From Dichomitus squalens LYAD-421 SS1 (lineage: Eukaryota; Basidiomycota; Agaricomycetes; Polyporales; Polyporaceae): a DNA stretch of 64,000 nt. Where the stretch lies: positions 264,939-328,938 of the forward strand of contig NW_006766905.1 in the NCBI RefSeq assembly GCF_000275845.1, given 5' to 3'. Below the pieces are notes generated by a model. The model did no database searches. It worked only from the letters and a program-made list of their open reading frames with translations, and was not told where the DNA came from. Shown here in pieces: positions 24,401-37,285 of this stretch (its first letter is position 1; every line of letters starts with the position of its first letter). Position numbers and translations under genes: made by a program.

Positions 24401-27400
24401 ATGCAGAACATAACTCCCCGTGAGATGACGCCCTCGCCTTCGTTCCGGGAGAAACAGCGGACGATCAAGGCGCACTCGATGCCCGCCGTCCCCTCCCTCG
24501 GCCAGGTCCTCGCAAGCCAGAACGGCCAGATATCGGCGATGTACCCCCAGCCTCAGCAGCAGCAGCCGAGCCCTACCGCGTCCAATTCGTCCCACCAATC
24601 CCGCCGCTCGCCTCCCCCGACGTCGCGCATCTCCCCAACGACGTCTTCCAAGCTCGCCTCCGGCCCCGCAGAGCGATCAGGCTCTCCGGCCCCGCCCCTC
24701 CACCACGCCCACAGCACACCCGTCGTCCCACAACTCATCAGCCAGTCCTTGCCGAACCCGCACCATCCCCGACCTGTCCCTCGAGCGCCGCCGCCGCCGT
24801 TCCTGAACCAATACCCGAACTCGGACGACCGGTGGGCGGTGACAGAGGAGCTCATGGCCGAGTTCGAGCGTGAGCACTACGCTTCTCACCCGGCAGGCAT
24901 CGCCGGGGTCGCGTACGCTGGAGGTGCGGCGTCTAGCAACCTCAAGCGCCACGACCCGCTCAATGTCAACGTGAACGCCCCAGCGAAGGATCCGGCCGTA
25001 GAGCGCGTGAAGGCGACAGACCGCGCATCCCCGAAGGACTCGGATGGTGGGGGAGGAGCGAAGCGCCAGATGCCAGTGCAGATGAAGGAACAGAGTGGCC
25101 CCGCGGGTGCACGCGAGAGCCCGAAGGGCCACACTCGCGAGCGCTCAGGCACGGTGTCATCTGCCCAGGCTCAACAGCTCCAAGGCGAGGTGCGTACGCC
25201 AGAGTACCGTGGCTCCCCGCAGTACCAGACCCCCATGGCCAGCCCGAACGAGCGCACCGCAGGCTACACGCAGTACGTGCCGGAGAACTACCAGCAAGGC
25301 GCCCAGCAGAACGTGCCGAGGAAGCCCGTTCCGGGAGCTGTTGGATCCGATGCGAGCTCGAACCGCCTCACGCCCCCCGCATCGTCGAAGCTTGCCACGA
25401 ACACGCACACACCCCCGTTGCAGGTTATGGGCTCCCGCCCGCCGGATCGCTCGCTCCCGTTGCAGGAACCCGAGGAGGATAACGGGCACGAGGACTTTGA
25501 CCAGGACGAGCCGGAGTACTCGGATCGGCATCATGGATCTCCCACGCCTTCCTCTGACTTGTATCCTGAAGGCCACACGAACCGTTACGACAACCGCCAC
25601 GACGATGACGACGATGACGACGGCACCCTCAACGAAGAGGGCGAAGAAGAGCGACAGCAAAACAAGGGCAGCGAGGACTCCGAAGCGAGTGGGTACACCC
25701 CTCGTTCCCCGTCCACGACGCTCCCCGAACGACCTCCGAACGTCCCGTATGCCTCGCAATCAAACCAGTATGTGGAGAACCAGAAGACGATCCGCGCCGC
25801 CAAGCATCGTTCAGGGATCACTGATCAACTCGGTATGCGTAGCTTTGATCCGACGATGTTCGAGCGCGACACCGTCAACAACCTGAGGAACGGCAGCGCT
25901 CAGGACGTTCCGTTGGCTGGCACACGGGAGCGTGCATCGCAATCGCCTCAGCAACAGCCCTCGCCTCCTCAACAGGATCCTCATAGACAGCAGATTCCTT
26001 ACCCTCCGTATGATCCTCGTCAGTATTCTATGAACCTGAACCGCGTTCTCGACCAGCGGCTTGGATACGGATGGAATCAGACGAGCGTCCAATCCGACGA
26101 CATGCAGAGCCTCATTGACGACCCTACGTCCTCGTACCTCCGGACTTTCCTGGGCTCAGGGAGCGTCCGACCTGGTGCACCCATTCCGCCTACTCCCCAG
26201 AGCCACACCGCAGCCCCTTCTCCCTCCCCGCTCATCTCTGCCACTCCCTCCGACATCGAGCCCAGGCAGATCGGCTCGCCGTACCCATACCCATTCACGC
26301 ACATCCGCCGCTCGACGGTGTCCGGCCCCACGCCTGCGCTGTCCTCGACCTACGATCCGAACAACCCGAACATCATCCGCGAGCAGCTCGCGCTGCAGAT
26401 GCAGATCTATGCACTCAACAACGGCCTTGCGCCTCCCTCCTCCGAGTCCGCGTTCTCCCCGTCTTCGACGCCCTTCCCGGGCCCTGGATACAACCCGTGG
26501 GCGTTTGTACCTGCTGGTGGGGGTCTCGGACTCAATGACCAGTCAATGGCGGCGAGCATCCGGTCGAGTCCGAGTCATGAACCCGTGAACTTGCCCCCAC
26601 CCCCGGCGATGCGCGGACGGGGGTTGCGGCGGCGCGAACAGAACGGGCACTTGCACGCGCAACCGACTGCTCGGCCCGCTCGTAGGGCCAAGCCTCCTCC
26701 GCGTGTCGATAGCACCCAGCCGAGGGAGACAAGTCCGGAGCCGTCGTCTGGCGAGGAGACCGCAGGTGAAGAGCGCTTCGTCGATCAGTACGTCAGGGAG
26801 CTGGATGGGAGCGTGAGCGGGAAGGGACGGGACTGGAACGGAACGGAGATAGAGGTCTCGCCGGCTGCAGATGACGACGGAGAGTGGGTCGATGAGGAAG
26901 AGGATGGCGAGGGGGATGATCTGTTGGACCTGGAATTCCACCCCACATACGTGAGCAACCCTCAGAAGCGGAGAAGACGGTTCGACACGCGTTGGGATGC
27001 TTTGGTCCAGGCAGTAAGTTTGACGATGGTCGTCTTCACGCAACTTGATCTGACATCCTGTATCAGTTCCAGGCTCTCGATCGCGAGACGGATGCGACCT
27101 TGGTCGTCCTTGCTGCGCCATCTCACACTACCAAGCTTCACTCACTCGCGTCGCGGTCGCTCCGCCGGGACCCAGCCCTCATCAATTCTACAGCGCTTGC
27201 GAGCGTCCGTCGCTCCTTCTCGCATCTCGCGGCTGAGCGCCGTGCTGCACGCAAGGCTCAACGCATGTCGCTCGCGGAGCGCTTGTCGAACCGTTCCGAT
27301 TCGTCCGCTGACGGCTCGCCCGGCTCTGGCACCCCAGGAGAGGTTGACCTCCGTCGTGCTCTGGACACCGCGCTCGGCAGTCTTGGTGCATTGTCCACTA

Positions 27401-27537
27401 TCTACGAGCAGAGGGAGGCGCGGTGGCGCGATGAGATGCGCAGACTCAACGAGGACCGCGAGCGCGTCGAATTGCTGCTGGCCCAGGCGTTGGGTCCAGT
27501 GTTGTTGAATGGGCACGTGGGTGTCAATGGAGAGTAA
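24401..27537 (+). CDS. Large disordered conserved-type protein, function unknown
   Basis: Two exons, 24401-27013 and 27067-27537, give about 1,027 residues. The first 850 residues are mostly disordered: Pro/Ser/Gln-rich, with a poly-Gln/Pro region, a run of aspartates near codon 25605, and acidic clusters at 25460-25530 and 26875-26930. Order appears near the C terminus. A short basic RRRRFDTRWDALVQA is joined across the intron to FQALDRETDATLVVLAAP. A helical, coiled-coil-like end follows (LSTIYEQREARWRDEMRRLNEDRERVELLLAQALG). A segment around 25770-25900 (NQKTIRAAKHRSGITDQLGMRSFDPTMFERD) may be a second conserved motif. I do not recognise a family. The start is the first ATG of the open frame. 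Confidence 0.75.
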
Positions 27538-28442
27538 AGTTGGTTCTTAGAGAGGGCTCCGCACATGACTGTACCCAGTGTCTCGACGCGTGTGTATGTT
27601 ATTGAGCAGATCTGAGCCCATCAGGGTCTCTCTGTACAGTTGTATGTCTCGAGTGTACCCATACATGTACCTGCGCTCCATTATGTAGTTCTACATACAT
27701 GCCACAATGCACGAGGACCTGATTTCTCCCCTGCAAGCCTATGGCCGTCGAAGCTGACACCTCCGCAGTACAAACGGTTGTAGTAGAAGGTGACGGCCAG
27801 GTGAGTTCTCTAGCATGAAGGAGGTCTAGCCTTGACATGCCCTTCTCAGTGCAAAGGCCGAATGTTATGGTTTAGACTTGACTTATTCAGTTACTCTTGG
27901 ACCCTTGCTACCTTGCTTGGACAGACCCAAACGCTACACCTGTCTTAATATATGTGCTTGAACGCTAAGTACATGGAACAATTGCACCATGATCCCGATC
28001 ATCGCTCGGATCGCCCGATCTTCCGAGTATGCATCGTCCACCGGAGAGCACCTACGGACGCAATTCGCCGTGACGGATGCGAGCCCTGCTGTTTCAAATT
28101 ACAACACCCTGGAGTAAACGCCTTGTCTTCCAGAAGCTCGGCAAACTCGGCTGCGCGCAGGCTGTCGAAAATCAAGGGTCGTTGAAGTTAGGTGCGACAT
28201 GCCGGTACGTCCACCTTTTCATTGACTCCCACCACACTTTCTCAATAGTCTGCGGACTGCAGAATAGAGTCGTTTTCAGTTCTGCATCACTTCTACGTCG
28301 GTCGAACAGGCTCCGGAAAAGCTACGTGACTGAGGAACCCTAAGCAACAGCGCCCAGAACCACCGGGCGGATTCATCTGGGCAGGGGGTAAGTATGGATG
28401 GAGGACGCAAGAGAAGGGCGTTAAGAGGTGAAGCGAGCGGAG
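27538..28442. other. Intergenic, no gene recognised
   Basis: Holds the 3' region of the preceding gene and the promoter of the next DUF6697-type gene. No other signal was identified. Confidence 0.45.
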
Positions 28443-30434
28443 ATGAGTGGAAGCGGGAACAAGGCCTTGCAAGCGACAAGTGAGTCTGTCTCCTGCAATT
28501 TTCGTACTCGTGGGGGCTGGACGCTGTACGCAGAGGAGATGCCATTGGGATTCACAAGCAACAGATGGACAGCGCTTTGCACGAGCTTCTCGCAGCGAAG
28601 GACTCAGAGATTGCGCTTCTCAAGCAGAAGCTAGCCATTTACGAACCATTGCAAGCATCGTTAGACAGCGCAGGCGCTCTGGGTGCCTTGAGCTTTAGCA
28701 ATAATGAGATGGCCGTAAGCTTGAACCCATTTTGATGTGTACCACGTCAGACTGAATCGACTACGCTTTCCCTTCTTGCAGTATAGCGGCCCCCCCTCGC
28801 GTAGGAGTGGTGGAAGACCAATCCAGGATGGAGGTGCTTCGCAGGGGAGTCCAGGCAAGCTAATTGATACCGACGATCCTGACAAGGAAGCCGCTCAACT
28901 TGTGGGTCCAGACCCTGCGCAGGCTGGATCGCCTTCGCCAACCCAGAAGAAGCTCGATCTCCAGGATGATATCGAACTCTCAGATCCCGCATCCGATAGG
29001 GAGATCGTCGGTTCCTCCAACTTGTCCGGGAGAGGAAAACGTCGGAGGAAGGTTACGTGGAAGATCCGAGAGGGGTTTGATACCAAGACCAGGAGTAACA
29101 TCTTGTCGGACAACGTGTGCCAGCGTAAACAACGTAAACTCAATGCTGCGAGTAAGTGTAGGTCGCTTTCACATGCTGATGGGGACCAATTCTCAGCCGC
29201 CGTTCTGCAGCTCACCTTCAAAGGGACAGGATCAATGCAAAGAAGGAATCAGATGGCAGCACTCGATTTGCTCATTGGGATGAACAGGACGTCAAACCGA
29301 GTGTCCCAATGGAGAGACCCAAAAAGCCGAAGGTCAAGGTATGCTACTACACAGTATCACAGCGCCACTATCGTTGACTTCACATTCTCAAGGAATCCAT
29401 CAAAGAAGAAGTGCTGCCGGAGAGGCTTGTTTCAGATGACCAAATCTCAGTCAAGGACGACCCGCAATCGCTATCCGGTATGGGATTGAAAGACAGCTGC
29501 AACGTCAATGTCGGGCAGCTAGTAAATGTGGGTGCCTCCCGAGGCCGGGACCAGAACGTCTGTACTATCGTGCTGACGTCGCTTACGCCCCTCCCAGCCC
29601 AAAGCCGAAGTCAAAAAGGAATTCCTTCTGAAAGAAGAAGACCTCCTCCAGCTCGTCGCCCCCTCTGCCCTCTGCCCGCACCCCATTTCTCTCCCCAGAA
29701 ATCAACGATTCGTTACCATCACCCGCGAACAGCTCAAGCAACGCTTCGGGGGCAATACGATGGAGACGTTTCCCCGCCCCAGCGCGCAACGCATCGCCGC
29801 ACACGGCTACAACAACTTCATGTGCATCAATCTTCTCTGGAACCCACACGGACCCCAAATCCCCGGGCATGGGGGGCTTTTCTTTGAGACGACGGTATGG
29901 CCGGGAGATCCATGGACGGCAAATCCCAAGCATTCGGCGGTGCAAGTGTTGTTCACGAGGGTGTCCCAAGGAAAGTGGTTGTACCTTGGCGAGTATGAGT
30001 TGAGCGACGCTAGACCATTGACGGTGGAGCAGTGGAATGGGATGCATGAAGGGGTGGGTGGGATGTCATTGGCGCGTTGAGTAGCGTATTCACGTCCAGA
30101 CCTGATCGCCAGAATCGAGTCATTTGGCCGAAGGAGATCGCGGAGAGAGACTGGGGCATTTCGGTGCGCGCCCGCATCCACCACCGCAGAGCGCTAGGTC
30201 GCGAGCCTACTCGAGATGAAGTCGAGAATGCACAAGGCAGATTCAAGAACATCATGATGGATCAAGTACGAGCTGCGCTCGACTCGGGAGAAGAGGTGCG
30301 CATTGAAACATGTTTTCGTCCGTGCATTCCACACTCAGAACGTACCGCAGTCTATCCAGGCGTGGTCCATGAAGTGCGTCGGATATGATGAAGACTTCCA
30401 GAGAGAGGTCATTAGGCTCGCAGGAAGAGGCTGA
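28443..30434 (+). CDS. DUF6697-type protein, copy 4 (apparently intact)
   Basis: Longest and best preserved of the four copies. It starts MSGSGNKALQAT at 28443. An exon with a coiled-coil-like helix follows (MDSALHELLAAKDSEIALLKQKL, 28567 on). Next is a Ser/Asp-rich linker with a basic patch (GRGKRRRKVTWKIREGF), then the domain: VKKEFLLKEEDLLQLV, VTITREQLKQRFGG, AAHGYNNFMCINLLWNPHGP, GHGGLFFET, GKWLYLGEYELSDARPLT. After an intron come WGISVRARIHHRRALGREPT and ALDSGEE, then MKCVGYDEDFQREVIRLAGRG with stop at 30432-30434. Several short introns in the linker were not all fixed. The N-terminal coiled coil and basic patches suggest a nuclear or DNA-associated role; that is inference. Confidence 0.7.
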
Positions 30435-32786
30435 GTATGATTGTCACAGAAAATCCATGGTAACTATACGTGTATGATCCAGTGCGATCCAGACATTGAT
30501 GTATGAACGTTAGACTGTAAGGGGGTGAGGAAGCAATCGCATGAGGGAATAGGTTCGGGGAATTGCCGAATTGCACCTGAGAGAGCGATTAGTCAGCTTA
30601 GGGCTGCCCGCGCGCCGACTCAAAGCGCCATGAACTTGTCGACTTCGTCTTCTCATATAAATCCTTCCCAGCGACTGGCTCTCTTTTCAAAATAAAGAAT
30701 TACTTCTCATAGTACTTCTGCTCTAAGAAATACCCATCCCATGCAGGTCTCCAGTACAGCAGCCACATGGTTCCGGTTCCCACCGACAATTGTCTGCACG
30801 CCCCCAAGCATTCCATAACTCGAAAGGGGATGCATACCCAATGAACTTGTGCCCAGGGTGCAAGCCAATGAACGAGGCAGAGCTCCACTGGGAACTAAAG
30901 TATCAAAGGATCCCTTGACGAAGCCAATGAGGAGAACATGCAGAAATCCATCGACGCCACCAACAAGTTTGTGGAAGAAGTTACGCGCATGAAGGGAGTG
31001 CGCGCGATGGTGACTGGGGTGCGTCATTCATCTTTCCGTCTTGCATCTTAGTATCCGGAGCGAAGGGCTTAAAACGAAACCTTCGTCAGAATTTCCAGCT
31101 TCGACTACACAATCTGCATGTGGGACGGGAGCGTTGAAGCACACAATAATTATAAGTTCTTCCTCGACTATGACCGTCGTTGTGACCTTCCTGTCAACCT
31201 TCCTCACGGCCACTCGCTCTGGTCATCGCTAGCGCGAAAATGCATGTCGCATTCAGAACGGCGGGCGAACTCTTGGGAGAGGGCCGCAAATGAGCTGGCC
31301 GTTCTGGTCAGGACTTCACGTTCCCGGTACCGCGCAAGCAACCTCTGCCAGCTGGAACCGCGCAACCTGTCTTCTGAAGGCGAGTTGGTCTGCCCCCCGC
31401 GTGCTTCCCTCTCGTTCTATGCTTCCTCTAAACATCTTGAGCGTTCCTTGTGCTCCCAATACCCCTGTCTTATCCTTGGCCGCGTAAGTGGACCGGCCTC
31501 CCTTACTAAGGCGAGTCTGGCCGTTGCATTTTCATAACTGGTCAAGAGGGATAAACAGGCTATGGCTCCCTTGGACACTGCGATCTTTCTTTTGCCTTCG
31601 CAAAGCACTGTATCATACGAACAGACCCGTGCCCTGGTGCCTGGCCATACAAGGCATCTATGCCCCACTACCCCCGTAACTTCGCCACCCTCAAGCCGCT
31701 ATCCAGTGAGCAACCCAACCGGCCTGTGAGTCATACTCTGGGATTCACGGCGGGTGCAATTGCTCATTTGGGTCTTACGGACTACGCGCTGTGCTCGGAC
31801 ATCTTGGTCAGAGACGATACTTTGCTACGATACGACCCGACCCTTCGTAGCCGCACCTCCTACCATAACCGTCTCGGAATGCACTCCCAAATTGGCGACA
31901 TTCGCCCCCTGTTCGAACTGGTTACCAGCAGCTCCTCGACGTGCCGCTCTGTTCTCAATGGAATGCTCATTAGTACTCGACGTTGCAAACCCCTGTCATC
32001 CGCGATTGACCTCTGGATAACTGGAGTGTCTATTTCGCTGACGCCAGCTTCCGCTTCCTTGCATATCCATGTCCTCCACATCTCGCACCTGACAACAGGC
32101 TCACCAGATGCTAAGTGAGAATAAGGGAGCTAGCGGGGCCCGGCTTCTTGTGTGCGGCGAGCTTACGTGACAGCAGCTACAAGAACCTAGAAACATCCGG
32201 GGAGAAGAGGGTGCCTGGGACAGCTAATCCTCGCTCTGCCGCAGTCCTTGTACGTACGCTGGTTTGATCGCATGACGTTGATCTGCCAATCTGAAAGGCG
32301 AGGCCCGGAAGGTACGTTCCGGTAAACCGCTAACCACCAGAAACATCAACCGAACCTGACCGCACTACATACACAATGCATTGTGATTGGCAACCGTCGA
32401 CAGAACTCTGTTGTTGGTAAGTTGACTTATATGCATCTTTGCCCCACGAATTCACTGTCATGGATGGAGTCTCGTTTTACCTTTGTCGTGTCAAGCAAAC
32501 ATCCTTGGGGTTTCTGTTTCTTCGTGATCGGCGACGTCATCTGTGCGGGGATACAACACTGCAGTACGGATGCTAGCGCCTCAATCCTCAAGGACGGATT
32601 TTATAGTCTTGTCCATGACCGGGGCGCTAGGCCCGCACCCAGTGTAGCGGCTTCACTGGCATAATCACCTCAACCCCCGACAGAGGCTAACCAATGCGCT
32701 GTGGCTCGGAAAATCGTCTTCTCTTAGCCCAACCCAACACAATGCATTCACGTCTACGTGCGGTCTACAGCAGAGTCTGTTACCCT
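30435..32786. other. Intergenic, possible decayed coding sequence
   Basis: A helical-looking stretch at 30910-31020 (DEANEENMQKSIDATNKFVEE) ends at a GTGCGT donor. A 150-codon open frame at 31660-32118 has no recognisable motif. I could not connect them into a gene. Confidence 0.35.
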
Positions 32787-33539
32787 TTACTCGTTCCCCT
32801 CTACAGTCCCATGTGTCGTGTTGGCGGCGCCATATAATGTGAATACCATCTCGGGCGGCTCCTTATTCGCAAGGAGCGAGAAGAGGAAGAATTTACTGTT
32901 CATCCACGAGTACGTCGGCGAGTCCGTTTCGACATGCCTGCAACGCGTTGCTACGGTGAGTACCCGCTCAATTGGAGCGCGTCTACTACCTAATATCAAA
33001 GTACGGTTTTGCGGACTTACGCGTAGGTGATAGAAGCACCGTACAAGGTTCTGGTCGCGGACACAGAATAGAATTAGTGATGTATTCCGACACCTGAATT
33101 ACGTTATTGCAGGAAGGCTCACCCGATCCCGCGAACAGTTATGGATGCGAGATGGCCGTCCGCCTTCCAAACGTATGGCAGGATTGCAGAGGGAAAAAAT
33201 TCCCCCGAGTCGCTGATGATGCCGTCGTCGGCTGTCGGCAGAAGCGTGGCGACGACCTCGCCCGTCTTGGGGTCTGTCAGATTCCCTCTGAACACAAGAG
33301 ATGTATCACAGTAAGACACTGAAGCGGAGCTCAATGTGATAGTTGACTCACCCGGTGAGCGGTGAGTGGAGGCGTGTGCCGAACGGACTTTTGGTGTACA
33401 AGGGGTCGGAGCCAATGGTCGTCTTCCCCGTCAAGATGGCTTCGAAATGGAGCGGGGGTGCAGAAATTTGGGAGGCCATTGAAGCCACAACAGCAACGAG
33501 GATGCTGGCCAACGACGAGATGAAGTAGCGGCAGTGCAT
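32787..33539 (-). CDS. Secreted DUF3237-like protein, copy C
   Basis: Third paralogue, 25 kb from the other two, with the same four exons and orientation. The start at 33539 (MHCRYFISSLASILVAVVA) gives a signal peptide. Blocks are FGTRLHSPLTG, GNLTDPKTGEVVATLLPTADDG, YVWKADGHLASITVRGIG, a mini-exon encoding LYGASITYA, and HVETDSPTYSWMNSKFFLF. It ends GAANTTHGTVEGNE, a C-terminus slightly longer than in copies A and B. Splice phases match those of the other copies. Apparently functional; activity unknown. Confidence 0.75.
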
Positions 33540-33625
33540 CTTGGGATTTGCGGGCAACGTATGGGTCTGCTTGGGCAAGCACTAGTGCGTCGTCTGTCTT
33601 TGTTCCACCTACCAATTGGCGTCAT

Positions 33626-33631
33626 TTTATA
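33626..33631 (-). promoter_or_regulatory. TATA box of DUF3237-like copy C
   Basis: TATAAA on the minus strand, about 90 bases upstream of the start at 33539, as in the paralogues. Confidence 0.5.
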
Positions 33632-34324
33632 TTCCAGAGCTCGAGTACATAGCGCTAGCTCGCGAGGCTGCATGAGAGAACCTGAGGGCAGAAGGCTGCG
33701 CTGTAGTAAGGCAACTGCATTCCTCGCCCCTCTATCTCAATCAGTCCCCCAGTGCCTGAGTGGTGTCAGCGTTGTGCGCCCGTTCACCGGCGTGCGCAAG
33801 GTAAGCGGTTTGACAGCCTGCGCGGAGCACTATGACCTTAGGAACTGATCGAATGTTGCTTCCGTGGAGAGTTTCACCTGAAGCCGAGTGTTGTCATAAC
33901 CACCACCCTTCCGCCGCCAGAGTTCGGTCAGGATGTATTCAATGGTATCCCGAAATACTCTTCGGTTCTTTCAAGTGTACAGTCAGTCATTCCATGCCTA
34001 TGCTATTCGGTCAGCATCAGCCTTACATAGCGCTCTGATTACTGTCACGCGACTCGTGCAGAGATGCTTGCCCTTCATCGACGGTTTCGTCAGCAATCAG
34101 CGTACTACTGCAACTGCTGCGCGTAGCAAGCGAGGCTGGTTCAGTAGAGCAATGGTCCAATGCATACTAACAGGAGACGCGACAAGACTTGGGTGAAAGA
34201 GAGCAAGACAGCATGCGAGTGATGACGTCGACGAACCTACGATATACACGATATTATTAGTAGAGCTGCGGTGATAGCGTATATCGGATGTTGCTTCTCA
34301 AGCGGCACAACACCTACGGCTGGC
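33632..34324. other. Intergenic, no gene recognised
   Basis: Lies between the start of DUF3237-like copy C and the 3' end of the next minus-strand gene. Nothing was identified. Confidence 0.5.
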
Positions 34325-36217
34325 TCAATCGACGTCATCCATGCCATTCCATCCCGCATACCCACCACCATCAGCCCCTCCACCTCCCGTAGGGACCGCA
34401 GGAGGAGGCACAGGCGCAGTCATACCGGTATAGAACGTGAACAACGGCGCAGGAGCCGCAGGCCCCGCATAATCATGATTCGCATGCGCAGGGCCGATCG
34501 GCTCGAGCGGCGGCGGCGGGGTCTCCGGCCGGTCCGGCACGGCGTCGCTCTCCTCCGGGGTCGTCTGCGCAGTCCCGAACATGAACATCGGCATCCCCGG
34601 ATGGGGATGGGGATGAGGTGGGAGATGAAGCGATGGGCCGGAGCCAGAGGAGGCGGTCTGGCTGGCAGCGTTCGCGCGGCGCTTCTGCTCGGACTTGGAC
34701 GCGGCGAGCTTGCGCCGCTGGACCTTGACGAACGCGGAGAGCGCGTCGACGGCGTCGATGAGGTGCTGCTTGCCCGGCTTCTCTGACACCCTGTCCGCGG
34801 GGAGGGAGCGAAAACGAACTCAGCCGCGCGCGCAGAGGGACGGGGACGATGCACGAGAGGACGGGGCTCACCTGGCGAGCATCTCCTCGACGACGTCGCT
34901 CGCGCGCAAGAACGGCATCGAGCCCACTAGCTCCCTGTACACCCGCGCCAGCACCCCCGCGCCGCTCTTGCCCGCCGCGGCCGCGACGTCCGTCCAGCCC
35001 TCGAACCGCTGCCTCAGCCGCGGCCGGAACTCCTCCCGCAGGTCCTCCATGTCCGGGTCGTTCGGGTCGAGGTCGAGGTAGCCCAGCGGGTCCGCGTCCC
35101 CGTCGAGCCCGTCGCCCCCGAACCCGAGGGCGGCAGGCCCGCCCCCGGGGCCGACGGGCAGGGGGATGCCCATGACGAGCGCGGCGAGCGCCATGGGGTT
35201 CGGGCCGACCGCGCCCGGAGTCGTGACGGCGTCGACCCAGTGCTCGACGCGGTCCTGCCGCCCGGCGGCGCTCGAGCGCAGCTTGACGATCGCGTCGAGC
35301 TCGGTTTTGTTCGCGAGAGTGTCGAGCCGGGAGAACACGGAGGAGACGAGGGCGGCGCGGACGGTTCTGGCTGTGTCGAGGAGCTCCTTCTCGATGATCG
35401 CGAGCGCGTGCGAGTGGTAGGCCGGGTCGGACGCGAGCGTGGTCACGGCGGACTGGTGGATCGGAGCGTCGCGCGGGCGGAGGAGGTGCGAGTGAGTGGC
35501 GAGGAGGGCGGCGATGGCGGAGGTATTGTTCTCGAGCGCGTGGATGTCGAGCGCGGCGGCGAAGACGTCGGGGGAGGAGGTGGCAGATTCGGAGAGGAAG
35601 GCAGTGAGTTCTGCTTGAGTCGTCTGCGGGTCGGCGGAGGACGCGAGGAGGGCGGAGTAGAGCCGGAGGGATGGGTTGGATCTGAAGACGGCGAGCATCG
35701 CGGCGTGGACGTGCTTGCGAAATTGCCACACTTGCGAGCTGATCCGGTGCGACCAGTGTTTGGCGTGCGATGGTGTCGTGCGGCGATTGAGTTTGGGGAC
35801 CCAATCGGCGTCGGAGACGGGCGCGTCGAGGTCCGAGTCGTCATCTGTGTACGCGTCCTCGTCTTCGTCGATGTCCGAGTCCACGTCTGACCACTCTTCG
35901 TCCGGACCGTATTCGTCGTGTGGGCCTGGTCAAGACGCCAGTCAGATCTGCAGAAACGAGTTGAGGGGCAGGACCATCGTACATTTCCGACCACCGTACA
36001 GCAGCCGCTCCAGCGCCGTCCAGCCCATGATGTCCTCGATGTCGTCCAGCATCTCCGGGATCTTCTCGATCTGCCGCCGCGTGCCCGTCGCGAGCATGCT
36101 CAAGAACAGGTCGCGCCAGATGAACTCCAGCACCTCCCCGACGTTGTGCGCCCCGTTCACCTCCCACGACTTCACCACCTTCCCTGACCGCCGCTTGATC
36201 GTGATCGGGACGTACAT
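34325..36217 (-). CDS. Conserved-looking protein, function unknown
   Basis: Three exons: 36217-35983, 35925-34872 and 34790-34325. The N-terminal block is well ordered (MYVPITIKRRSGKVVKSWEV, then GEVLEFIWRDLFLSMLATG and IPEMLDDIEDIMGWTALERLLYGG). An acidic Asp/Glu-rich linker follows (35900-35820). Then comes a long helical region (WQFRKHVHAAMLAVFRSNPS to FLRASDVVEEMLAR) with Leu/Ala-rich repeats that might fold like an armadillo/HEAT stack. The tail is Gly/Pro/His-rich and low in complexity. The first intron has a GTACGA donor and a CTGAC branch site 15-20 bases before its CCAG acceptor. I do not know the family. The start is the only ATG that precedes the ordered block. Confidence 0.75.
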
Positions 36218-37285
36218 GCTCGTCAGAGCGCACCGACAGCTGCGTGGACCATGTCAGCAAGCTGATTCCATGCGTTATAGAGACGACAAAAATCGCGGGA
36301 GGTCCACGGCCGGACATTGAGGGTAGGACTCAGCACCGCTTCTGAAGCGCTTCCGCAACGCTTCGGAGGAGCGGCTCCACGTCGCTCTCGAGTCTGCTAG
36401 CGACTTGCGCATAGCGCTGCTGACCTTTGCTCGCACAGCCCGAACAGCGAGACCCAGACGTATATATCGCTGCCGGAAGAGCATACAAGCAGCCAGACGA
36501 AGCGACCCAATCAAGAAAGGCAGCATGCGGCTGATATCCAAATAGGCCGCTGCTCAGACGTCCGGAGGCGAGGGCAGGTTTCCGCCTCTCGATGACACAG
36601 GCCAGCGTGGGATCACTGGGGAATCGCCTGCTGTGTATCCCCCTAATCTCGCCAGCTCCAGGCACCCGCGAGAGGAGCCTGGCGTCCGAGAGAACGCACA
36701 GACTCTGTGCTTCCATACGCGAATGGGGGTCCTGTTACATGACGCAAACCGACATCCGGCGAGGCCACTATGCGCTGCATTCCGTGCCTCGAAAGCGAAA
36801 AACCACCTGCCCTCGTGTTCCTCGCCAGGTTCCGCCTCACATGAGGGGGCCAGCGGGGAGTCCAAGCTAGCACTCGCCTCAGGAGAGAGGCTCTGGAAGG
36901 CGACAAGTGTCGCAAGCGCGGGGTACGTGTGCGCCTCCGGGATGCGTATACAGACCCATCGGCCAAGCAGCAGTCCGTCCCGGCAAACGATCAGCCTCAT
37001 AGCTGCATCACGGGGAGCTGACCATCGTGTGTAACTCATTGTAGTCAAGCACGCTTCGGGTTAACGCCGTTGTTTTATTGTTGACACACAATCGTACAAC
37101 GAGCTCTACAACAGCACGGACGCACGCCGCTGGCCAGCAGTTACGGCTGCTGGGGATGGGACCGACACGCACAGAGTGTCGTGCAAAGTATACTCGTGCA
37201 TGGGTGTAGTCATGCACGAGGACGCATATATGCCACTCTCCGGGCCAGCTCGACGACAAGATGGAGATCACACCAGTGGACTCAC
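36218..37285. other. Intergenic, possible 3' exon of the gene at 37286-37769
   Basis: A further exon of the neighbouring minus-strand gene should lie here, because its coding frame stops at a GTGAGT donor at 37285. The most obvious open continuation (37008-37250) has no confident acceptor. Confidence 0.4.

Noticed and set aside
25157..25759. Minus-strand 200-codon frame rich in Val/Arg
   Set aside because: It is antisense to the Asp/Glu/Pro-rich part of the disordered protein, an expected shadow of GC-rich codons.
31660..32118. 152-codon frame in the 30-33 kb gap
   Set aside because: No recognisable motif, and the neighbouring frames do not join; kept only as possible decayed sequence.
34473..35994. 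Long antisense frames (for example 35240-35890 plus, and Arg/Pro-rich minus frames) over the gene at 34.3-36.2 kb
   Set aside because: They are out-of-frame readings of a GC-rich coding exon, with composition biased to Arg/Pro/Gly and no splice context.
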